Shown: positions 24,343 through 32,600 of the stretch, piece by piece | Layout: the number at the start of each line of letters is the position of its first letter | Numbering within the stretch: the first letter of the stretch is position 1 | From: PALSA-1296 sp038322815 | GTDB lineage: Bacteria > Bacteroidota > Ignavibacteria > Palsa-1295 | Reading direction: 5' to 3' | DNA: 41,303 bases | Assembly (NCBI GenBank): GCA_038322815.1 | Contig: JBBQGG010000024.1 | Coordinates: 1-41,303, forward strand | The notes under the pieces: model-generated | The model's database searches: none | What the model saw: the letters and a program-made list of their open reading frames with translations, nothing else | Told to the model about the DNA's origin: nothing | Program-made: the position numbers and the translations under genes

Positions 24343-27300
24343 ATGAAACCGAATAATAAACAAGCATTCCCGTTTTTCGCAATCCATAATACTTCCTCTA
24401 ACCCTAATAAAATCATGGGGGGGGGCAAATCATCTCAAGTAAGATATAGAAAGAGTTGTCTTATGCTGGCAATTCTTTTAATTTTGTTTTATTCGCTCGG
24501 TCTTCGGGCGCAGAATTATACTTATAAGTTCAATGCTGAGTACGGAAATGTACAGCATAATACCACTTCAGGCCATACCGACGAAGGCAGCATGTTTCAG
24601 TATAAAGTAATAGACGGCGCACATTTTTCTGCGACAGCTACTGATGATCCGAGAATTACCATGACGATGAATAACGTTGCTGCAAATGGATATGGTCAGT
24701 GGACGGTTTCAGCAAATATGGGACCTAACGTTGCGATAACTGATCATGAATGGCTTTTTAGTCCGAATCAGCATGGAGTGGATCAAACACAGAATTGGAG
24801 CCCAAATAATTCAAGCGCTTGGCTTCTTTTAGGAAATCTGATCGGTAAACCTTCAGAAAAATATGACAACACTGATCCAACTCATTATCCCGGCTGCCAG
24901 CCGCCTGGCGTTGTATCAGGTGGGAAATTCAATGAACCATCATTTCCTGTCTCATCTTCCTTAGTGACCGCAAATCTTAATGGTAGTGTCAGGTATAGTG
25001 CCGTCGAGCCAGTAAACCGTTCGAGTTTTTTGATTGAAGGATTGAATGATGAACGTGGTGCAACAGCTCCTGTGACCGGAGGCACAAGAGGAGATCAGCA
25101 AATAAATATTACACTTAATGGACTACCCAATCCTGCAATTAAACGGCAAATCGTTCAAGCTCCGATTTTTACTTATGCGAGCGCATCGACCCAGTCTGGA
25201 GGCAGTACACACCCCGTTATTCCCACTTCTGCGGAACCCGATACGCGCGATCAATTCTTCATTGTCATGGACGAAAAGTATGAATATATCGTCTGGTGTT
25301 CACCTAATTCTGCTACGAATAACTTGGAAATTTGGGCAACGGCAATTTATCTTAACAATGGATCAACGGCAAGCGGGTATCCTTTGAAAGTTGCAGGAGC
25401 TGCCGGTGTTGATTTCAAAAGGCCGACAGTAGATTGCGATAAAAGAAACAATCCTCTCCTTCCTGAATTTGGCGTGGCATGGATTACAAATGGTACAGTA
25501 CAAGTTGCTGTTTATGGAGGCACGGCATATACCGGACCAAAAATTGTCCAACCCATTTCCGGAGTCCCTGAAACATTGCCGGCAATTTTTCATGACCCGT
25601 TCCTAAGCGGGACAGCAAACGATCATTCATATATTGGCGCTGCAACTCATGCCCGCATACTTGTTAGCAGTGTCTCTGGTTCATACGCGCCGGTATATAG
25701 TGTCTATGTACTTGAAGGTCCATTAGCTTTATTCCCCGGTTTCGATCATGATTTTATTTTGTACAAAGGATTGAATTTCAATCCCGGTACTGAGATAATT
25801 GCAACCTATGTAGATGGTTTGCAGAATACCGGCGGCGGCGCAAGTTATCCCCCGCCAGCAACACCTGCTACATTCACTCTTAAAGGTATAAAAGATCAAT
25901 TTATTACCGGTTTTGCAAATCCCTACGACAACCAGAATTTAACTAATGGCTACAATCAGTATCACTGTCTTTACCAGCCACTATATCAAAATAATAGTAC
26001 TAATGTATTTATCAATCCTCTTGTCATTCTGCGCGGATTTGATAACGGGTTTGCAAATGCGGGGACTCCTGATACCCGACTTCTTCTTAATCAAACAGGT
26101 ACTATATTGGAAGACCCAACCTCGTATTGCGCTGCAGTGAATCAAATGGGTGTTCATATTCATTGGAGAAGCAATGGTACGGACGGAATGACGCCGACAC
26201 ATTATTACGTGCGAGACATCAGAGTATTCGATGAACCGATCGAAGAACATACGCTCCTAACAAACAAATGCATGGTTGCTGATGGCACAAGTCATGGCGG
26301 GACTTCAGGCGCACTTCTTGAAGATGGAGTTAAAATGACTATTTGGTCCGATCCAAATTATGGAGCGGTAAATGGCGGAAGCACAACAAGCGGTATGTAT
26401 AAGCAATATCCCGGAACCACGGCAAGCGATGGTATTTTTTTTGCTCAAGCAAATATTGGCTCGTTGACGTATTCCACGACAGGCTTGGCTTTAACAGTAG
26501 GTTCTTCAAGCGGTGCACAACTGGCGAATTTATATACGATGCCGGTCTGCAATATTGCAAAAAATTCTTCTGCAGGATCAATCACAATTAACCCAGGCTC
26601 GACATGGGACTATTATGGTAGTTCTTCATTCGCTGATTGGAATAGCTATTCTCCTGCGTTGACCATTAATATTACCGGTGTTACAAATTCGCCTGCGATG
26701 CTCAATATTCATGGTGGGGCGACTTTTTGGGAATGTTATGATTTGGAGTCAAAACTTTCAACGATTAATATACTCAATGATCCGAACATTTTTCCGATAC
26801 AGGATCCCACACAGGTCACAGCATGCGAAGTGAAGGCTGAGAATAGCTGTTCTACTCCAATGAATAAAACAGGCATAAACTGCCCTGCAAATGGTTTACT
26901 TCGTATCAGTACGACAACGACAATTGATCAAAGCAAAATAAATTCTTTTATTCCTATCAGGGATTGGATTCATAATGAAGGGCCTGATCCCGAAAATATT
27001 CTATTGAACGTAATTATGATGATAACGACGCAGAATGCCACCGAAAGTTCCAGTCGTCATTCACTCTTCTCCACGAACAATCATTATACGAATTACGAGT
27101 CATTTGGTGATGTACCACCAGGTGGTGCAGGAGCGGTTATTTTATATGACGGTCGGAGATGCTCAGATGATGCAAAACCTGACAAGGTCGTATTCGATCA
27201 TGATAATTTCACTCGAATCCAGTTCCATGCCTACTCGCCAGGGTTGGGTGGACTTGAAGTGACGCATTCAACAATTGACGATTGGGACCTTTTTCCGATT

Positions 27301-29178
27301 TATGTTGAAAATGGCTGTGAAGGGTGTTCTAATGGATGTTCTACATCGAATTATGCAGATATTAAAATTGAAAATAATACTTTCGAAAATGTCCTAGGCT
27401 CACCATGCGGACAGGGATTTGATGTGGCTCCCGGTATTCTTATCCGAAATTTTAATACGACCGGTAAGTTCTCTCAGGTGAATGTTAACGGAAATCATTT
27501 CGATTATTATGTTTCATTAAGTGGGCATTCATTACCAACTGATTATTCTGGATTAGTAGAAGCTGCAATTGAATTAGATAATTCGACAGCAAATGTCGAA
27601 AATAATACTATAACAGAAGATTTATTCGCTACGGGCATAAGGATAACGAGTACTGCGATTACGGGTACACCAATGACGCACTCATATCTGTGTAATAATA
27701 CACTTACCGATTTAAATGGGTCATTAGTTAATTCTGCGGGTACTTTAGGTATTGAGTCTGACAATTATGATGGATATGTCAATTTATGCACAATAACCAA
27801 TTGTGGCATTGGTTATATCAGTGGGGAGAATGACAACCCCTCTATAGTACATTCGAGCATAATAAACTCTAAATCAAGCGGAATTTTTATAAACGGAGGA
27901 GGTGCTTTTGATTTTGCAAACGTAGATTTGACAGGTATTCATGGCGGTTCAACTAATCATGATTTTGCCGCTAACAATGTCATTACCAATAATGGGACAT
28001 ATTCGAGTGAGGCACAAATTATGCTTGCGGATAATAACCAGAAAGTTGATCTCGGCCGACTTGTTTCTTCCTGGGGAAGTTGGGGTCTCAATAAAATTAT
28101 TGCGACTACATCAACTCCAAAACTAATTGCAACAGGTATAACAACGATGGCTACTATCGGAAGTATAGATAATAATCATTGGGAAGAGCCTTCCGGAACA
28201 ACTATCGATCCACATACTTTGCTTTCCCCGCCTTCAACGAACTTTTCTGTAAACTATACATCTACCACCGGCGGTTCGATACCCAATAGTGTAATAACAA
28301 TTTGGCGCGATTCCTCCGACGATTTTAGCTGTTCAGGATATTCTGGATCAGAACATATATCGAAAAGGACAGACCCTCTTACCATTCCTATTTGGTCAGA
28401 TACGTGTGCACACTTGAAAGAATTCATGTACGGAATGCCAAGTGATCAAGCAGCTTACAAACTTCGATATGATACACTTCGTTTGTATATCGAACATTGC
28501 GCAGTTTCGGATAGCACCTCTTGGCGAGCATTTCAGACTATCACTGCAGCCGTTCAATATATGAGTACTGATTCAACCCGATTCGATCAATACCGCGCCT
28601 GGTTAATATCAGTTATTTATTTGAATAAAATTCAGCCGCAATATTTCTGTGCGTGCTTAGGTTCAATTGAAAGAACGTTTCAATATGGGAAGTATAAAGG
28701 CACAGGAACTTTCGCTGTAGAGAAATATGTCCGCTACAATCATCCTGAATGCTGGGGTGGCAGTGACGATAAGCATTATCAAAGCGATAGTATTTCATTG
28801 GTTCGTGCAGGTTATGATCTCGAACATTTACCATCTCTTGATTCACTCGGCTTGGGCTTCTTGGTAGATCATAATTCGACAGGCCCATCTCCGATCTTGC
28901 TTCCGAGCCAGTATCTTGCATCCTTCACCTCAAATCCGAATCCATTCAAAAATGAAACGACTCTCGATTTCACTCTGAATAGGATGGCGTATATTCAAGT
29001 GGCAGTATATGATGATCTCGGCAGACTTGTTTGGGGTGACGGAAAGGGAAGTTCTCTTGAAGCAGGAAAGCATACCATTCAAATTGAGGGAAGCAAACTT
29101 CCACGCGGTACGCTTTATGCAAGAATCTCTACAGGATTCGGCGAAGTAAAGACAGTCAAGCTTATACATGAAAAATAA
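24343..29178 (+). CDS. giant T9SS-secreted surface protein with beta-helix region
   Basis: A 1611-residue secreted protein. The signal core SCLMLAILLILFYSLGLRAQ lies at about 38-57, so the ATG at 24343 gives an unusually long N-region. ATGs at 24415 and 24463 are alternatives. A G9 tract (24417-24425) sits between the first two starts. The middle is rich in Gly, Thr, Ser and Asn, with cysteine-rich patches (NGCEGCSNGC). Residues about 1000-1190 repeat ENNTF, NGNHFDY, VENNTI and LCNNTL, typical of a right-handed parallel beta-helix. A conserved module (about 1320-1530, with CSGYSGSEHIS, EHCAVSDSTSWRAF and HPECWGG) precedes the C-terminal sorting domain (about 1530-1611: NPNPFKNETTLDF ... DDLGRLVW ... 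KTVKLIHEK). It is probably a surface adhesin or matrix protein; the ligand is unknown. The module and tail recur in the next gene. Confidence 0.85.
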   Translation: MKPNNKQAFPFFAIHNTSSNPNKIMGGGKSSQVRYRKSCLMLAILLILFYSLGLRAQNYTYKFNAEYGNVQHNTTSGHTDEGSMFQYKVIDGAHFSATATDDPRITMTMNNVAANGYGQWTVSANMGPNVAITDHEWLFSPNQHGVDQTQNWSPNNSSAWLLLGNLIGKPSEKYDNTDPTHYPGCQPPGVVSGGKFNEPSFPVSSSLVTANLNGSVRYSAVEPVNRSSFLIEGLNDERGATAPVTGGTRGDQQINITLNGLPNPAIKRQIVQAPIFTYASASTQSGGSTHPVIPTSAEPDTRDQFFIVMDEKYEYIVWCSPNSATNNLEIWATAIYLNNGSTASGYPLKVAGAAGVDFKRPTVDCDKRNNPLLPEFGVAWITNGTVQVAVYGGTAYTGPKIVQPISGVPETLPAIFHDPFLSGTANDHSYIGAATHARILVSSVSGSYAPVYSVYVLEGPLALFPGFDHDFILYKGLNFNPGTEIIATYVDGLQNTGGGASYPPPATPATFTLKGIKDQFITGFANPYDNQNLTNGYNQYHCLYQPLYQNNSTNVFINPLVILRGFDNGFANAGTPDTRLLLNQTGTILEDPTSYCAAVNQMGVHIHWRSNGTDGMTPTHYYVRDIRVFDEPIEEHTLLTNKCMVADGTSHGGTSGALLEDGVKMTIWSDPNYGAVNGGSTTSGMYKQYPGTTASDGIFFAQANIGSLTYSTTGLALTVGSSSGAQLANLYTMPVCNIAKNSSAGSITINPGSTWDYYGSSSFADWNSYSPALTINITGVTNSPAMLNIHGGATFWECYDLESKLSTINILNDPNIFPIQDPTQVTACEVKAENSCSTPMNKTGINCPANGLLRISTTTTIDQSKINSFIPIRDWIHNEGPDPENILLNVIMMITTQNATESSSRHSLFSTNNHYTNYESFGDVPPGGAGAVILYDGRRCSDDAKPDKVVFDHDNFTRIQFHAYSPGLGGLEVTHSTIDDWDLFPIYVENGCEGCSNGCSTSNYADIKIENNTFENVLGSPCGQGFDVAPGILIRNFNTTGKFSQVNVNGNHFDYYVSLSGHSLPTDYSGLVEAAIELDNSTANVENNTITEDLFATGIRITSTAITGTPMTHSYLCNNTLTDLNGSLVNSAGTLGIESDNYDGYVNLCTITNCGIGYISGENDNPSIVHSSIINSKSSGIFINGGGAFDFANVDLTGIHGGSTNHDFAANNVITNNGTYSSEAQIMLADNNQKVDLGRLVSSWGSWGLNKIIATTSTPKLIATGITTMATIGSIDNNHWEEPSGTTIDPHTLLSPPSTNFSVNYTSTTGGSIPNSVITIWRDSSDDFSCSGYSGSEHISKRTDPLTIPIWSDTCAHLKEFMYGMPSDQAAYKLRYDTLRLYIEHCAVSDSTSWRAFQTITAAVQYMSTDSTRFDQYRAWLISVIYLNKIQPQYFCACLGSIERTFQYGKYKGTGTFAVEKYVRYNHPECWGGSDDKHYQSDSISLVRAGYDLEHLPSLDSLGLGFLVDHNSTGPSPILLPSQYLASFTSNPNPFKNETTLDFTLNRMAYIQVAVYDDLGRLVWGDGKGSSLEAGKHTIQIEGSKLPRGTLYARISTGFGEVKTVKLIHEK
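24417..24425 (+). repeat. nine-G homopolymer at the 5' end of the surface-protein gene
   Basis: Nine consecutive G form the last base of an internal ATG, two Gly codons and the start of a third. The tract lies 74 nt into the gene if translation begins at 24343. Poly-G tracts at such positions can vary by slipped-strand mispairing. Confidence 0.85.
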
Positions 29179-30178
29179 AAAAACATTATCCTCCCTCCTT
29201 TTGAAGGAGGGGTTGGGGAGGTTGATTGCCGGATGCTGTGCAGTTTTTTTCTGCGCAGCATCGGTATTTTCAGAAACTTCAGTCCGAGATCTTTTAAGTT
29301 GGCGCGATTCCTCCGGGGATTTTAGCTGCTCGGGTTATTCTGGTTCCCAGAAGATCGGATCAAGAGGTGAATCTCCACTCTCTGTTCCGCTCTGGACCGA
29401 TACATGCGTCCATCTAAAAACATGGGCAGCAGCGAAACCTTCAAACGAAGAAGAAGCTAAAATGCAATATGACACTTTACGTACCTATATTGAACATTGC
29501 GCAGTTTCGGATAGTACTTCCTGGCAAGTATTTAATACTATCACCGCTGCAGTGCAATTCCTGAGTAATGACACAAGCCGATTTGATCAGTACCGCGCTT
29601 GGTTAATATCGGTTTTATATTTGAATACACTTGAGCCGGAATATTTCTGTACGTGCATGAATGCGATTGAGCATACTTTCCAATATGGGAACTATAAAGC
29701 CACTGGAACTTTCGCTGTTGAAAAATATATCCGCTACTATCATCCTGAATGCTGGGGTGGCAGCGCCGAAAAGCACTATCAAACCGATAGTATTTCATTG
29801 GTTCGTGCAGGTTATGATCTCGAACATTTACCATCTCTTGATTCACTCGGCTTGGGCTTCTTGCTAGGTCATAATTTGGCAGGGCCATCTCCGATCTTGT
29901 TTCCAAGCCAGTATCTTGCATCCTTCACTTTACATCCGAATCCATTCAAAAATGAAACGACTTTGGATTTCACACTGAACCGCATGGCATATACAACCAT
30001 CGCTGTATATGATGATCTCGGCAGACTTGTTTGGGGTGATGGAAAGGGAAGTTCTCTTGAAGCAGGAACCCATACCATTCAAATTGATGGTAGCAAACTT
30101 CCAAGCGGAACACTTTATGCAAGAATCTCTACGGGATTCGGCGAAGTAAAGACAGTCAAGCTTATACATGAGAAATAA
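29168..30178 (+). CDS. T9SS-secreted paralogue of the preceding C-terminal module
   Basis: A 336-residue protein that repeats the last 290 or so residues of the gene upstream. It has a new N-terminal signal (helix LIAGCCAVFFCAASVF), then WRDSSGDFSCSGYSGS, EHCAVSDSTSW, HPECWGG and a T9SS sorting domain. Over the final 134 residues I count 14 differences from the large protein. The cysteines of the module are kept. The ATG at 29168 lies inside the last codons of the upstream gene (11-nt overlap). Codons 8-19 are made from a hairpin repeat (CTCCTTTTGAAGGAG). It probably arose by tandem duplication and may be a free form of the surface module; the function is unknown. Confidence 0.85.
   Translation: MKNKKTLSSLLLKEGLGRLIAGCCAVFFCAASVFSETSVRDLLSWRDSSGDFSCSGYSGSQKIGSRGESPLSVPLWTDTCVHLKTWAAAKPSNEEEAKMQYDTLRTYIEHCAVSDSTSWQVFNTITAAVQFLSNDTSRFDQYRAWLISVLYLNTLEPEYFCTCMNAIEHTFQYGNYKATGTFAVEKYIRYYHPECWGGSAEKHYQTDSISLVRAGYDLEHLPSLDSLGLGFLLGHNLAGPSPILFPSQYLASFTLHPNPFKNETTLDFTLNRMAYTTIAVYDDLGRLVWGDGKGSSLEAGTHTIQIDGSKLPSGTLYARISTGFGEVKTVKLIHEK
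29190..29224. repeat. dispersed hairpin repeat used as coding sequence
   Basis: CTCCTTTTGAAGGAG (29195-29209) flanked by CCTCC and GGTTGGGGAGG. I know this pattern as a common intergenic repeat in Bacteroidota and other draft genomes. Here it encodes SSLLLKEGLGRL of the signal region. Confidence 0.6.
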
Positions 30179-30187
30179 CCCTTTCCT

Positions 30188-30230
30188 CACCCCAGTCCTC
30201 TTCTTAGCAATGAGAGGGTGCGTTTTTTTT
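30188..30230 (+). terminator. probable terminator after the two surface genes
   Basis: CAC...CCTCT (30188-30207) can pair with AGAGG...GTG (30213-30220), followed by CG and eight T (30223-30230). The T-run overlaps the -33 element of the next promoter. The sequence also resembles a dispersed CCTCACCCC/GAGAGGG repeat. Confidence 0.5.
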
Positions 30231-30257
30231 GCAACGATTTTTTATTTCGTATCTTTG
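30228..30257 (+). promoter_or_regulatory. Bacteroidota-type promoter upstream of nuoE
   Basis: TTTG at 30228-30231, an 18-bp spacer, and TATCTTTG at 30250-30257 fit the -33/-7 pattern. The start would be near 30263. It can drive either the small hairpin transcript at 30325 or, by read-through, nuoE. Confidence 0.6.
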
Positions 30258-30324
30258 TAGAAGATCGTTCGTATTTAACCATTAGCAAACAATGAAAAGA
30301 GAGGTAATGGGAATAATTTTGAAA

Positions 30325-30356
30325 GAAGAGTCCGCCATTGGCGGACTCTTCGGTTT
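30325..30356 (+). terminator. perfect 12-bp hairpin, terminator or attenuator
   Basis: GAAGAGTCCGCC-ATT-GGCGGACTCTTC is followed by GGTTTT. It lies about 60 nt after the promoter at 30250. A 24-codon reading frame (30292-30366) runs through it, so leader-peptide control is possible but unproven. The rest of 30367-30494 holds a short GC-alternating run and the purine-rich GGATGAA repeats. Confidence 0.65.
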
Positions 30357-30427
30357 TAAAAGATAAAATGCGCGCGCGCACTGCTATACTATTGATTTAT
30401 ATAGAGGTATGGGGGCTTCGCGGGGGA

Positions 30428-30456
30428 AAGGATGAAGGATGAAGGATGAAAGATGA
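30428..30456. repeat. short tandem GGATGAA repeat
   Basis: About four near-copies of a 7-bp unit (AAGGATG, AAGGATG, AAGGATG, AAAGATG) in the leader of nuoE. Such arrays change length readily. No binding site is recognised. Confidence 0.7.
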
Positions 30457-30494
30457 ACAGAGGAAGAGGGGAAAAATAGGGGAGTTTGGGAAAT

Positions 30495-31052
30495 ATGGAG
30501 TGGTCTGTTCGTATTTTTGCAAATATGTTTACTGAACAAGAATACAGCGAGATATCAGCGCTTATCAAGCGCTATGAAAAACCACAGGCAGCTCTGCTTC
30601 CTGTCCTTTGGCGTATTCAGGAGAAAAACGGCTGGATCGATCAGCAGGGAATGGAAGAAGCTGCCCGCATTTGTGAAGTGGAAAAGAGTCATGTACTTGG
30701 TGTCGTTAGTTTCTACACCATGTATTTTGAGAAGCCGATGGGGAAGCATCACATACAAGTCTGCACGAATGTAAGTTGTATGCTTCGCGGCGGCGAGAAG
30801 ATCTATGATACCATGAAGCAAAATCTTGGGATCGGACATTTAGAGCGCACAGAGGATGGTATGTTCTCTCTCGAAGAAGTTGAGTGTATGGGCGCATGTG
30901 GCGGCGCGCCGATGATGGCAGTAGGAGAAATATTTTTTGAAAAAATTTCCGGAGACGATGCAATCACGGTGATTTCGCAGATACGATCGAGTGGGAAAGT
31001 ACCCGAGCCGAAGAATACTGTTCAAATGCCGGAGTTAACAAATCAGTCTTAG
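30495..31052 (+). CDS. nuoE: NADH-quinone oxidoreductase subunit E (24-kDa type)
   Basis: A 185-residue thioredoxin-fold [2Fe-2S] protein of the NADH-input module. Ligand cysteines are in VCTNVSCMLRG (CxxxxC) and VECMGACGGAP (CxxxC), the N1a pattern. The N-terminal helical bundle has LLPVLWRIQEKNGWI and GVVSFYTMYF. The ATG at 30495 is chosen, about 12 nt after AGGGGAG. A TTG at 30486 and an ATG at 30525 are in frame. nuoF lies downstream but is separated by a 116-bp inverted-repeat element, so the pair is not tightly spaced. Confidence 0.95.
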   Translation: MEWSVRIFANMFTEQEYSEISALIKRYEKPQAALLPVLWRIQEKNGWIDQQGMEEAARICEVEKSHVLGVVSFYTMYFEKPMGKHHIQVCTNVSCMLRGGEKIYDTMKQNLGIGHLERTEDGMFSLEEVECMGACGGAPMMAVGEIFFEKISGDDAITVISQIRSSGKVPEPKNTVQMPELTNQS

Positions 31053-31168
31053 TGTCATTGCGAGAATGGAGCGATAGCGACTGACGAAGCAATCTAAACG
31101 CTCGAGATAAGAAGCAGTTGGAAAATTTAGATTGCTTCGTTCGGGCTAAAGCCCTTCTCACAATGACA
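31053..31168. mobile_element. MITE-like element between nuoE and nuoF
   Basis: The terminal inverted repeats TGTCATTGCGAGAA (31053-31066) and TTCTCACAATGACA (31155-31168) match at 13 of 14 positions. A second perfect 15-bp inverted repeat (31084-31098 with 31126-31140, ACGAAGCAATCTAAA) lies inside. It has no coding capacity. The ends and the GACGAAGCAATCT core match the widespread non-autonomous 'CATTGCGAG...GAAGCAATCT' repeats. It begins at the base after the nuoE stop, and no target-site duplication is obvious. Confidence 0.85.
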
Positions 31169-31198
31169 TGAAAATAAAGTAATTTAAGAATAACAATT

Positions 31199-32554
31199 TT
31201 GAAACTCATACTACCTGATATACCAAATCTACGCAACATAGACGTCTATATAAAAAACGGCGGATATGGCGAGATCATGCATAAAGCTTTTTCAATGAAG
31301 CCTGAAGCGGTCACCGATGAAGTCAAAAGGTCCGGACTTCGTGGCCGAGGCGGTGCAGCGTTCCCAACGGGATTAAAGTGGACTTTTATGCCGAAAGGCA
31401 ATGAACGCAAAAAGTTTTTACTCATCAATGGAGATGAATCCGAGCCTGGTTCTTTTAAAGATAGGCAGATATTTGAATTCAACCCGCATCAAATGATCGA
31501 AGGAATCTTGCTTGCTTCCTATGCAATGCAGGTTAATCATGCTTACGTTTATATTCGAGGGGAATATGCTCATTGGTTTCGGATGGTCGAAGCGGCAGTT
31601 GCTGATGCCTATGCAAAAGGCTTCATCGGAGAAAAGATGAGAGAGACTTTTAAGCCGACCGGAGATGGAATTGCATATTCAGTAGATATTACCGTTCATA
31701 AGGGTGCCGGTGCATATATCGTTGGAGAAGAATCGGCATTAATGAATTCACTTGAAGGTCAGCGTGGTTACCCCCGTATTAAGCCTCCATTTCCCGCAAA
31801 TTTTGGTCTCTGGGGTTATCCTACGACGATCAATAATGTTGAGACTATCGCCAATATTCCACCTATCCTCAAAATGGGCGCCGATGCATATTCAAAGATT
31901 GGTGAGCCAAAACATCCGGGGACGCTTCTGCTTGGGGTGAGTGGTCACGTCAACCGTCCCGGTGTATATGAAGTGCCTTCCGGTACATTGCTCACAGATA
32001 TGATCTATAATTATGCGCAGGGTGTAACAGGAAATAAAAAGATCAAGATGGTGATTCCCGGTGGTTCATCAATGCCTCCGTTACGAGGTGACGCACTTGA
32101 AGGTATAAAGATGGATGCTGAAAGTTTGAAGGCGGCAGGTTCATCTATTGGCACCGGTGGAATCATGGTGATGGATGAGGATACAGATATTGTAAAAGTC
32201 CTTCAGCGCATTTCGAAATTTTATTGGCATGAATCCTGCGGACAGTGCACTCCATGCCGCGAAGGGACGGGCTGGATGTTGAAAGTCTTGAAGCGTATCA
32301 ACGCAGGGGAAGGTTCAACCGCAGACGTTGCATTACTCGAAGATGTTGCAAAAAATATCGAAGGCAGAACCATCTGTGCTCTCGGTGAAGCCGCAGCATG
32401 GCCGGTAAAATTTACTATCCAACGATTTCCCGAAGAATTTGCTGCGAAAGTCTCTGCCGATCGTCCTCATCGCGAAGTGAATAAAGTCCATTCCTTACGA
32501 GCAGGAGGTTTAGAGCCGGTGCAAATCCATGTGCCGGTGGTCGAGAGAAAATAA
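31199..32554 (+). CDS. nuoF: NADH-quinone oxidoreductase subunit F (51-kDa type)
   Basis: A 451-residue flavoprotein that oxidises NADH. FMN/NADH-binding segments are SGLRGRGGAAFPTGLKW, NGDESEPGSFKDR and GAGAYIVGEESALMNSLEG. The N3 [4Fe-4S] cluster cysteines are in ESCGQCTPCREG with the fourth in RTICALGEAAAWP. The gene starts with TTG and I see no Shine-Dalgarno site. It lies only 30 bp past the mobile element, so the insertion may have replaced the original start context. No nuoG follows; a strong terminator does. Confidence 0.95.
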   Translation: MKLILPDIPNLRNIDVYIKNGGYGEIMHKAFSMKPEAVTDEVKRSGLRGRGGAAFPTGLKWTFMPKGNERKKFLLINGDESEPGSFKDRQIFEFNPHQMIEGILLASYAMQVNHAYVYIRGEYAHWFRMVEAAVADAYAKGFIGEKMRETFKPTGDGIAYSVDITVHKGAGAYIVGEESALMNSLEGQRGYPRIKPPFPANFGLWGYPTTINNVETIANIPPILKMGADAYSKIGEPKHPGTLLLGVSGHVNRPGVYEVPSGTLLTDMIYNYAQGVTGNKKIKMVIPGGSSMPPLRGDALEGIKMDAESLKAAGSSIGTGGIMVMDEDTDIVKVLQRISKFYWHESCGQCTPCREGTGWMLKVLKRINAGEGSTADVALLEDVAKNIEGRTICALGEAAAWPVKFTIQRFPEEFAAKVSADRPHREVNKVHSLRAGGLEPVQIHVPVVERK

Positions 32555-32583
32555 AAAAAGGCGAAGTTTCCTCCGCCTTTTTT
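32554..32583. terminator. bidirectional terminator between nuoF and the convergent gene
   Basis: AAAAAAGGCG and its exact reverse complement CGCCTTTTTT flank a 10-nt loop, so T-runs are present on both strands. It serves nuoF on the plus strand and the T9SS gene ending at 32601 on the minus strand. Confidence 0.85.
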
Positions 32584-32600
32584 ATTAGAGTAAAAGATAT

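Noticed and set aside
30371..30380. GC-alternating run as a Z-DNA regulator
   Set aside because: It is only about 10 bp, which is too short to support a function.
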